Below are positions 56,423 to 64,000 of a stretch of 64,000 nt of DNA, one piece after another. The notes under the pieces were generated by a model that was not told the DNA's origin, searched no databases, and saw nothing but the letters and a program-made list of their open reading frames with translations. Made by a program: the position numbers and the translations under genes. Origin of the DNA: Variovorax sp. WS11 (GTDB taxonomy: Bacteria > Pseudomonadota > Gammaproteobacteria > Burkholderiales > Burkholderiaceae_C). The stretch covers positions 3,968,001 through 4,032,000 of the forward strand of contig NZ_JAAGOW010000001.1 of the NCBI RefSeq assembly GCF_010499245.1, written 5' to 3'. Every line of letters starts with the position of its first letter. Position 1 is the first letter of the stretch.

Positions 56423-57966
56423 CACGAACACGCTGCGATCGCACGCCGGCGTGGGGCCGGCTCCAGGCGCATTACGACACGGCCGGCCGCGGCTTCGACC
56501 TGCGTGAGGCCTTTGCCGCCGATCCGCAGCGCTTCGGAGCCTTCAGCCAGTCCGCGCCGCATCTCTTCGCCGATCTGTCCAAGAACCTGATCGACGCGAA
56601 GACCGAGGAACTGCTGCTGGCGCTGGCCCGCGAGGCCGGCCTCGAGGCGCATCGCGACGCCATGTTCGCGGGCGAGCACATCAATGCCACCGAAGACCGC
56701 GCCGTGCTCCACACGCTGCTGCGTGCGCCGGCCTCGATGACCGTGCCGCCCTCGCTGGCGGGCGAACTGGCCCAGGTGCACGCCACGCTCGACGCCATGC
56801 TGGCCTATGCCGAGCGGGTGCGCGCCGACCACACCATCACCGACGTCGTCAACATCGGCATCGGTGGCTCGGACCTGGGGCCCCAGATGGTGGTGCGCGC
56901 CCTCGATGCCTACGTGGCGCCGGGCAAGCGCTTCCATTTCGTCTCCAACGTCGACGGCCACGAACTCGCCGGGGTGCTGCGCGGCCTGGCGCCCGAGCAC
57001 ACGCTGTTCCTGGTCGCCTCCAAGACCTTCACCACGGCCGAGACCATGGCCAACGCGCACTCGGCCAAGCGCTGGTTCGAGCAGTCCGGCAACGTCGACA
57101 TCGCCCACCATTTCGCCGCGCTCACCACCAACGTCGAGGCGGCGCGCGCCTTCGGCATCGAGACCACCTTCGGCTTCTGGGATTGGGTGGGCGGGCGCTA
57201 TTCGCTGTGGTCTTCCATCGGGCTGCCGATCGCGCTGGCCATCGGCCCCGAGGGCTTCCGCCGCCTGCTGGCCGGCGCCCACGCGATGGACGAGCATTTT
57301 CGAACCGCCCCGCTGGTGCAGAACCTGCCTGTGCGCCTGGGGCTGCTCGACGTCTGGTACCGCAACTTCCACCGCTTCACCAGCCGCAGCATCGCGCCGT
57401 ATCACAGCGCGCTGCAGCGCCTGCCGGCCTACCTGCAGCAGCTCGAGATGGAGAGCAACGGCAAGCAGGTCGACGCCAGCGGCGCCGCACTGCCGCTGGG
57501 CACCTCGCCGGTGCTGTGGGGCGAGCCTGGCACCAACGGGCAGCATGCCTATTTCCAGATGCTGCACCAGGGCACGGACGTGATCCCGCTGGAGTTCATT
57601 GCCGTGCGCGAGCCGGCGCACGACCTGGAAGGCCACCACCCCAAGCTGCTGGCCAATGCGCTCGCGCAGGCCCAGGCCTTGATGGTCGGCAAGCAGGACG
57701 CGGGCGGTCACCGCAACTTCCCGGGCAACCGGCCGAGCAGCTTCTTCGTCTTCGACCAGCTGAACCCGGAGGCTCTGGGCGCCTTCCTCGCGATGTACGA
57801 GCACCGGGTGTTCACCAGCGGCGCGCTGTGGGGCATCAACAGTTTCGACCAGTGGGGCGTGGAGCTCGGCAAGGTGCTGGCCAAGGACATCGAGCCGCGG
57901 CTGGCTTCGGGTGACACCGCGGGGCTGGATGCCTCCACCGCCGGCCTGCTGGCCCGGTTGCGCTAG
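56419..57966 (+). CDS. pgi: Glucose-6-phosphate isomerase
   Basis: A 515-residue enzyme interconverting glucose-6-phosphate and fructose-6-phosphate. The family signatures are present: NIGIGGSDLGPQMVVRAL, FVSNVDGHELAGVL, FWDWVGGRYSLWSSIG and the catalytic Glu/His region GQHAYFQMLHQGTDVIPLEF. The C-terminal SFDQWGVELGKVLAK motif is intact. Start overlaps the tal stop. Complete and slightly shorter than the E. coli protein (549 residues). Confidence 0.97.
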   Translation: MTRTRCDRTPAWGRLQAHYDTAGRGFDLREAFAADPQRFGAFSQSAPHLFADLSKNLIDAKTEELLLALAREAGLEAHRDAMFAGEHINATEDRAVLHTLLRAPASMTVPPSLAGELAQVHATLDAMLAYAERVRADHTITDVVNIGIGGSDLGPQMVVRALDAYVAPGKRFHFVSNVDGHELAGVLRGLAPEHTLFLVASKTFTTAETMANAHSAKRWFEQSGNVDIAHHFAALTTNVEAARAFGIETTFGFWDWVGGRYSLWSSIGLPIALAIGPEGFRRLLAGAHAMDEHFRTAPLVQNLPVRLGLLDVWYRNFHRFTSRSIAPYHSALQRLPAYLQQLEMESNGKQVDASGAALPLGTSPVLWGEPGTNGQHAYFQMLHQGTDVIPLEFIAVREPAHDLEGHHPKLLANALAQAQALMVGKQDAGGHRNFPGNRPSSFFVFDQLNPEALGAFLAMYEHRVFTSGALWGINSFDQWGVELGKVLAKDIEPRLASGDTAGLDASTAGLLARLR

Positions 57967-58053
57967 ACGCACGTCGTCATCAAAAGCCGGCGGACCGCCC
58001 TTTATGATGGCCGCGGGAGTTTTCCCGTGGGAACTATCAAGAGGAGCTGTTCG

Positions 58054-58392
58054 ATGAATTTTCAAGAAGCCGTCAAGACCTGCTTCAGCAAGTACGTGGA
58101 CTTCAGCGGCCGCGCCTCGCGGTCCGAGTACTGGTGGTTCGTGCTGGCCTATGTGATCGTCGCGATCGTGGCCGGCTTCATTCACGAGATCGTCTATGGC
58201 CTCGTCATCCTTGCCTTCCTGCTGCCGATGCTGTCGGCCGGCGCGCGCCGCCTGCACGACATCGGCAAGAGCGGGTGGTGGCTGTTGCTGGGCCTGATCC
58301 CGCTGGTGAACCTGGTGCTGCTGTACTTCGCGGTGCAGCCGAGCCAGCCCGAGAGCAACGAATACGGCGCACCGCCGCTCGCCGTGGCCTGA
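58054..58392 (+). CDS. DUF805 family small membrane protein
   Basis: A 112-residue inner-membrane protein of the DUF805 (YhaH-like) family. Characteristic N-terminus YVDFSGRASRSEYWWFVLAY and the RRLHDIGKSGWWLLLGLIPL motif, with about three helices. AGAGGAG lies eight bases before the ATG. A stem-loop CCGCGGGA-GTTT-TCCCGTGG (58010-58029) is in its leader and a strong terminator follows. Function of the family is unknown. It follows pgi by 87 bases and may be co-transcribed or separate. Confidence 0.9.
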   Translation: MNFQEAVKTCFSKYVDFSGRASRSEYWWFVLAYVIVAIVAGFIHEIVYGLVILAFLLPMLSAGARRLHDIGKSGWWLLLGLIPLVNLVLLYFAVQPSQPESNEYGAPPLAVA

Positions 58393-58420
58393 GGCCCGAC
58401 GCCTTCAATCGCCCCAAATG

Positions 58421-58454
58421 AAAAAACCCCGCGGCTCGCACCGCGGGGTTTTTT
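58421..58454. terminator. Bidirectional terminator between the DUF805 gene and groL
   Basis: AAAAAACCCCGCGG, loop CTCGCA and CCGCGGGGTTTTTT give an 8-bp GC stem with A and T tracts on either side, serving both convergent transcripts. Confidence 0.9.
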
Positions 58455-58476
58455 GTTGGCTGAAGCGCCGGGCTGA

Positions 58477-60129
<1,653 letters not shown>

Positions 60130-60214
60130 GAGATATCTCCGAAAAAAATGATGATCCAGTCAGTTGGGGACAGAGCAGCGATCGCTTCGCGCTCGCCTGG
60201 TCTGTCCCGCAAAA

Positions 60215-60508
60215 TCACTTCGCTTCAACGACCGCGAACAGGTCGTCTTCCTTCATGACCAGCAGCTCGTCGCCGTCGACCTTGACGGTCTGGCCGCTGT
60301 ACTTGCCGAACAGGACGCGGTCGCCGACCTTGACGCTCATGGGAGCCAGCTCGCCCTTGTCGGTCTTCTTGCCAGGACCGACGGCCAGCACTTCACCCTG
60401 GTCGGGCTTTTCGGCGGCGTTGTCGGGGATCACGATGCCCGAGGCGGTCTTGGTTTCGCTTTCAATGCGCTTGACGATCACGCGATCGTGCAAAGGACGA
60501 AGTTTCAT
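60215..60508 (-). CDS. groES: Co-chaperonin GroES
   Basis: A 97-residue co-chaperonin: MKLRPLHDRVIVKRIESETK, the mobile loop around TASGIVIPDNAAEKPDQG and the end VMKEDDLFAVVEAK. First gene of groESL. AGGAGATGC lies just before the ATG. Control is by a perfect CIRCE 83 bases upstream of the start. Confidence 0.97.
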   Translation of the reverse strand: MKLRPLHDRVIVKRIESETKTASGIVIPDNAAEKPDQGEVLAVGPGKKTDKGELAPMSVKVGDRVLFGKYSGQTVKVDGDELLVMKEDDLFAVVEAK

Positions 60509-60590
60509 TGCATCTCCTGGATAAGAAACGGGGTTCGGTTTTGGGCTGCGGCCTGATGGCCACCTGCCCTGCCACTGGAAGCGGGTGTTG

Positions 60591-60617
60591 TTAGCACTCC
60601 TCTTCAGCGAGTGCTAA
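60591..60617 (-). promoter_or_regulatory. CIRCE element (HrcA operator) of groESL
   Basis: TTAGCACTC-N9-GAGTGCTAA, an exact match to the CIRCE consensus, sits directly after the -10 box at the expected transcription start. HrcA repression of groESL is well established for this sequence. hrcA itself is not in the window. Confidence 0.96.
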
Positions 60618-60644
60618 TGATAAGGGCAATTCTGACGCTTTCAA
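60617..60644 (-). promoter_or_regulatory. groESL promoter
   Basis: On the minus strand TTGAAA and TATCAT are separated by 16 bases. The same stretch also reads CTTGAA-N13-CCCTTATC, partly matching the sigma-32 heat-shock consensus, so both HrcA and sigma-32 control are possible. Confidence 0.6.
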
Positions 60645-60786
60645 GCGGGCGAGGGCGCGGCGCGCTTGCAGTTGTCGGTTCTTGAGGAGCGACCACTGGA
60701 CATTCGTGAACGCGCCACCTAACTTTCGGAGGGCGGGCCGCAGAGCTGTTTTTCAGAGGGGCGGCCGGCCTCACCGGGAGACCATC

Positions 60787-61152
60787 ATGACGACAGCGAT
60801 TGCGCAACAGGTTTGCCTCCAGCTCGACAGCCGATTGACCGCGGCTGAAGCTGTGCTGGCGACCGGCGGCATGGCATCCCCCGTTCTCGTGGCGGTCGTC
60901 GCGGAGTTTCGGCGGAAGTTTGCGAAAACGCGGCCCGCAGTGGAAGGCGACGCTGTCCCCGGTCAACGCGAGGCCGTGTTCGAGCTCGAACAGGCGGCCG
61001 ATAGCGCCAAGTGGGCGGCTTTGGCCGACCCAGGTGCGTCCGAGCAGATCAAGCTGGCAGTCGTCGCCGCGCACGACTCGATCTGCTGGTTCAAGGCGAC
61101 CGGCGGCCTGCTCGACCGGGAGTACGCCGAACAAGACCCGCTCGCCTCCTAA
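60787..61152 (+). CDS. Small cytoplasmic protein, unknown
   Basis: A 121-residue protein, MTTAIAQQVCLQLDSRLTAA onward, mainly helical and mildly acidic, without signal peptide or membrane segments. CCGGGAGACC precedes the ATG, which supports this start over the longer frame from 60682. Composition is coding-like: alanine-rich helices with regular hydrophobic spacing, FRRKFAKTRPAVEGD and LEQAADSAKWAALADPGASE. No family recognised. It diverges from groES and its stop overlaps the stop of the convergent hydroxylase gene. Confidence 0.55.
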   Translation: MTTAIAQQVCLQLDSRLTAAEAVLATGGMASPVLVAVVAEFRRKFAKTRPAVEGDAVPGQREAVFELEQAADSAKWAALADPGASEQIKLAVVAAHDSICWFKATGGLLDREYAEQDPLAS

Positions 61153-62765
61153 CCCGAAGCGGCGTCGGCCGACAGCGAACAAGGCTCTCGCAAGCCGGCC
61201 GACTGGCGCGCCCACTCCAGCAGCTCTGCGGCGCCGCCGATGTCCGCAGCCACACCGTAGACGATGTGGTCGGGACGCACCAGCGCCGCGCCGCAGCCCT
61301 GCGCCTCGAACCAGCGGGCGAGCACGCCGTCGGCCTCGGCCAAGCCGAGCAGGCCCTCGATGCCATTGGCGTCGTGCAGGCACACGGCCTTGGCATCGAG
61401 TGCATCCAAGCCGCTTTGCAGCGCCTGGAGCTGAGCCGGCGCGGGTGCCTCGCGCAGGAACAACAAGAAGCCCCGGGGCAGCAGGTCGTCCATCATCTCC
61501 GCGGCGCCATGGGCGCCGACCCTGCCCACCGCCTGCGGGAACGGCGTCCCGGCGGCGTCGTGGCCGGGTTCGACCAGGCCGTGGCGCACGCCGGGCAGCA
61601 GGCTTTGCCGCAGCTGCACCCGGACCTCGCCGCCTTGCTGCGCCCGCAGGCCCTGGTCGCGCTGCGCGGCGCGCGCGGGATCGCGCTCGCAGATGATCTG
61701 GCCCAGGCGCTTGACGGTGCGGGTGGTTTCCTCGACCTGCGGGCCGCGCTCCGTCCCGTAGCTGTCCAGCAGCGACTCGGGGGCTTTGCCGCGCAGCACC
61801 CAGTCCAGCTTCCAGGCCAGGTTGGTCGCGTCGCGCAGGCCCTGGCACATGCCCTGGGCGAGGAAAGGCGGCATCTGGTGCGCCGCATCGCCGGCGAGCA
61901 GCACGCGTCCCCGGCGCCAGGGGTCGAGGACCACGGCGTGGAAGCGATAGGTCGCGGCGCGCCAGATGCGCGCCTCGTGCGGGGCCAGCCAGGGCGCCAG
62001 CAGCTTCCAGATCGCCTCGTGCGGCATGTCGCGCTGCCCCGTCTCGTGCGGCAGCAGCAGGAACTCCCAGCGCCGGTGCGTGCCGGGCCCCACCACATAG
62101 GTGCAGGGCCGGGCCGGGTTGCAGTACTGGATATTGGTGGCCGGCAGGCGCTCGAGCACGTCCTCGTCGATGTGCATGTCGATCACCACCCAGGGCTCGT
62201 CGAAGTCCAGGCTCCTGAGCTGCAGCCCGAGCTGCTTGCGCGCGGGGCTGGTTCCACCGTCGCAGGCGATCACGTAGCGCGCGCGGACCTCGCCCGAGCT
62301 GCCGTCCGGCGCGCGCACGGACAGCCGCACCTGCTCGCCCTCGTCCTCGATGAAGCCGACTTCATGGCCCAGGTGGACCGACACGGAGGGCATCAGCCCC
62401 ACGGCACGGCGCAGCGACGCCTCGAGGGCCGGCTGGTTGAAGGTATAGGACGGTGCCCAGGCCAGCGGGTAGGGCGAGGGCCCCATGTCGAAGTGCTGGA
62501 TCGGCTCGCCGTCCGCGCCTTGGTAGATCGTGGGGCGGTAGGGCGTCATGTGCGGCGCCAGTGCCCCGGCGATGCCGATCTCCTGGAAGGTGCGCATCGC
62601 CTCGTGGTCCAGGGCGAAGGCGCGCGGCAGCGGATAGATCTGCTCCGACTTGTCGAACACGGCCACGCGCCGGCCGCGCCGGCCCAGCAGTGCCGCCAGC
62701 GTGGCGCCGACGGGGCCGAAGCCGACGATGGCCACCTCCACGGGTGGGCCGGGAATGGGATTCAT
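61149..62765 (-). CDS. FAD-dependent aromatic hydroxylase (MhpA-like)
   Basis: A 538-residue class A flavin monooxygenase like 3-(3-hydroxyphenyl)propionate hydroxylase. FAD-binding GFGPVGATLAALLGRRG near residues 15-31, the DG motif ACDGGTSPARKQLG, and the GD motif VLLAGDAAHQMPPFLAQGMC. The C-terminal thioredoxin-like domain (about 400-538) is present. Start at MNPIPGPPVEVAIVG with GGAGA eight bases upstream. The true substrate is probably an aromatic acid or resorcinol-type compound. It diverges from the zinc alcohol dehydrogenase, suggesting one catabolic unit continuing past the right edge. Confidence 0.9.
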   Translation of the reverse strand: MNPIPGPPVEVAIVGFGPVGATLAALLGRRGRRVAVFDKSEQIYPLPRAFALDHEAMRTFQEIGIAGALAPHMTPYRPTIYQGADGEPIQHFDMGPSPYPLAWAPSYTFNQPALEASLRRAVGLMPSVSVHLGHEVGFIEDEGEQVRLSVRAPDGSSGEVRARYVIACDGGTSPARKQLGLQLRSLDFDEPWVVIDMHIDEDVLERLPATNIQYCNPARPCTYVVGPGTHRRWEFLLLPHETGQRDMPHEAIWKLLAPWLAPHEARIWRAATYRFHAVVLDPWRRGRVLLAGDAAHQMPPFLAQGMCQGLRDATNLAWKLDWVLRGKAPESLLDSYGTERGPQVEETTRTVKRLGQIICERDPARAAQRDQGLRAQQGGEVRVQLRQSLLPGVRHGLVEPGHDAAGTPFPQAVGRVGAHGAAEMMDDLLPRGFLLFLREAPAPAQLQALQSGLDALDAKAVCLHDANGIEGLLGLAEADGVLARWFEAQGCGAALVRPDHIVYGVAADIGGAAELLEWARQSAGLREPCSLSADAASG

Positions 62766-62942
62766 TGGGCGCTCTCCGAATGCAGAAATGGAAAATTGTG
62801 CATAAAATAATAATTTGCGCACCGGCGGGTTCCTCCGATGCCGGGCCGGCGGGCTGCTGCTGAAAAATGCACAAAAATCGAAGATGCCGGCGAGACTCCA
62901 TGCCGATGATGAGCCGCGCGACTGCACAAGGTCGGCGCCCCG

Positions 62943-64000
62943 ATGGAGATCGAGCAGCTGCCCATCCCCCAGCCCGCCGCCAACGACGTGCAGGTGCGGG
63001 TGCATGCCTGCGGCATCGTGCCGAACCTGGGCAACATCCTGGCGAACTGGACCACCTGGTTCCCCGAGCTGCCGCTGCCGCCGCTGCCAGCGGTCTTCGG
63101 GCTGGACCCGGCCGGCGAAGTGACGGCGGTCGGCTCGCACGTCCACACCTGGAAGCCCGGCGACCGCGTGTACGTGAACCCGAGCCTGTACTGCGGCGGC
63201 TGCCGCGCCTGCCGCAACGGCGACCTGATCAACTGCACGCACTACGCCTTCAGCGGCTACTTCGGCTTCTCGCAGAACTCGCTCAAGCTCTACAAGAACT
63301 ACCCGTACGGCGGCCTCTCCGAGTACATGATCGCGCCGCAGTACGCGCTGGTGAAGCTGCCCGACAACGTCAGCTTCAACCAGGCGGCGCGCTTCGGCTA
63401 CCTGGGCACGATGTACTCGGCCATGCGCAAGGCCAAGGTGGGGCCGGGCCGCAGCGTGCTGATCAACGGCATCAGCGGCACGCTGGGCCTCGGCGGCGCG
63501 CTGTTCGGCCTGGCCATGGGCGCCACGCACATCCTCGGCACCGGGCGCAACCAGGCGCTGCTGGAGCGCGTGAAGGCGCTGGCGCCGGATCGCATCGAGG
63601 TGTTCTCGAACGCGAACGGCGAGGCCATCGACGCATGGGCCAAGGCGCGCACCGACGGCTTGGGCGTGGACACCTTCATCGACGCGCTCGGCCCGGGTGC
63701 GCCGCACGAGACCATGCAGCAGGGCGTCCGTGCGCTCAAGCGCGGCGGCCGCGCCTTCAACATCGGCGCCATCGCCGGCATGGTCGGGATGGACCTGCAC
63801 ACCATGATGGACGAGCAGCAGAGCATCGAGGGCTCGGCCTGGTTCACCGCGGGCGAAGGCCAGGACATGGCCGACATGGCCGAGGCCGGCACGCTGGACC
63901 TGTCGGTCTTCGAGCATGTCTGCTATCCGCTGGACCGCGTGAACGAGGCGATCTCGGGCATCGCGACGCGCAACGGCGGCTTCAGCAACTTCGTCATCAA
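62943..64000 (+). CDS. Zinc-binding alcohol dehydrogenase (3' end outside window; 5' end uncertain)
   Basis: MDR-family dehydrogenase, 352 residues visible. Structural zinc lobe CGGCRACRNGDLINC, nucleotide region VLINGISGTLGLGGALFGLA and late motif LKRGGRAFNIGAIAG. The first in-frame ATG is at 62943 (MEIEQLPIPQPAAND), but ten codons before it encode AARLHKVGAP, the expected N-terminus of this family. They follow an in-frame TGA (62910-62912). An ATG at 62909 is one base out of frame: dropping the A at 62912 would give MAARLHKVGAPMEIEQ. Either a small indel (or sequence error) hit the start, or translation begins at CTG 62922 or ATG 62943. Substrate unknown; probably catabolic with the neighbouring hydroxylase. 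Confidence 0.85.
   Translation, partial: MEIEQLPIPQPAANDVQVRVHACGIVPNLGNILANWTTWFPELPLPPLPAVFGLDPAGEVTAVGSHVHTWKPGDRVYVNPSLYCGGCRACRNGDLINCTHYAFSGYFGFSQNSLKLYKNYPYGGLSEYMIAPQYALVKLPDNVSFNQAARFGYLGTMYSAMRKAKVGPGRSVLINGISGTLGLGGALFGLAMGATHILGTGRNQALLERVKALAPDRIEVFSNANGEAIDAWAKARTDGLGVDTFIDALGPGAPHETMQQGVRALKRGGRAFNIGAIAGMVGMDLHTMMDEQQSIEGSAWFTAGEGQDMADMAEAGTLDLSVFEHVCYPLDRVNEAISGIATRNGGFSNFVI

Noticed and set aside
62766..63917. Minus-strand extension of the hydroxylase frame to 63917
   Set aside because: It lies over the zinc dehydrogenase, which has clear zinc and nucleotide motifs on the plus strand; the hydroxylase start with GGAGA is at 62765.

Overview
The window is high-GC, tightly packed DNA of a betaproteobacterium. 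The gene set points to the Burkholderiales family Comamonadaceae, probably Variovorax or a near relative: a paired cyanophycin synthetase locus, small DUF4148-type secreted proteins, Omp32-like porin, short-form Coq7 and CIRCE-controlled groESL. No rRNA, tRNA, insertion sequence, prophage or CRISPR array was seen, and no gene-free stretch exceeds 300 bases. The genus is inference; the family-level placement is reasonably secure.

Region 1 (1-10.3 kb, minus strand) is an alpha-glucan/trehalose operon: glgB, glgE, a treS-maltokinase fusion, a small MscS-related membrane protein and glgX (cut by the left edge). TreS/maltokinase makes maltose-1-phosphate, GlgE polymerises it, GlgB branches it and GlgX debranches it. 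Region 2 (10.3-15.1 kb) holds a DUF4148-like protein, a divergent NmrA-reductase/AraC-regulator pair, a CYTH-CHAD triphosphatase/polyphosphate-binding protein and two small unknowns. Region 3 (15.2-23 kb) is a cyanophycin locus: full-length cphA, a shorter cphA-like partner with a broken Mur P-loop, and a divergent ABC exporter plus DUF1854 gene. Glycogen, polyphosphate-binding and cyanophycin genes thus lie within about 23 kb.

Region 4 (23-27.2 kb) carries a vapBC toxin-antitoxin pair preceded by three 19-bp tandem repeats, queC, an SbmA/YddA-type ABC transporter and a cytosolic 5'-nucleotidase. Region 5 (27.2-39.3 kb) is a complete type II secretion cluster: gspG-H-I-J-K-L-M-N-D-E in one direction, gspC divergent, and gspF cut off from gspE by a BamE-like gene on the opposite strand.

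Region 6 (39.3-43.8 kb) has ilvA, behind an apparent leader or small RNA with a terminator, then osmC, coq7 and a strongly terminated porin gene. Region 7 (43.9-52.5 kb) is a peptide/opine-type ABC importer with two paralogous binding proteins, two permeases, two ATPases and an M20 amidohydrolase. Region 8 (52.4-58.4 kb) is central carbon metabolism: zwf on one strand, and a HAD phosphatase, tal, pgi and a DUF805 protein on the other, with a lipocalin between. Region 9 (58.4-64 kb) is groES-groEL under a perfect CIRCE, a small unknown, an MhpA-like flavin hydroxylase, and a divergent zinc alcohol dehydrogenase whose 5' end appears frameshifted and whose 3' end runs off the window.

The most novel-looking features are the complementary loss of motifs in the two cyanophycin synthetases, the exporter and DUF1854 gene attached to them, and the structured leader upstream of ilvA.
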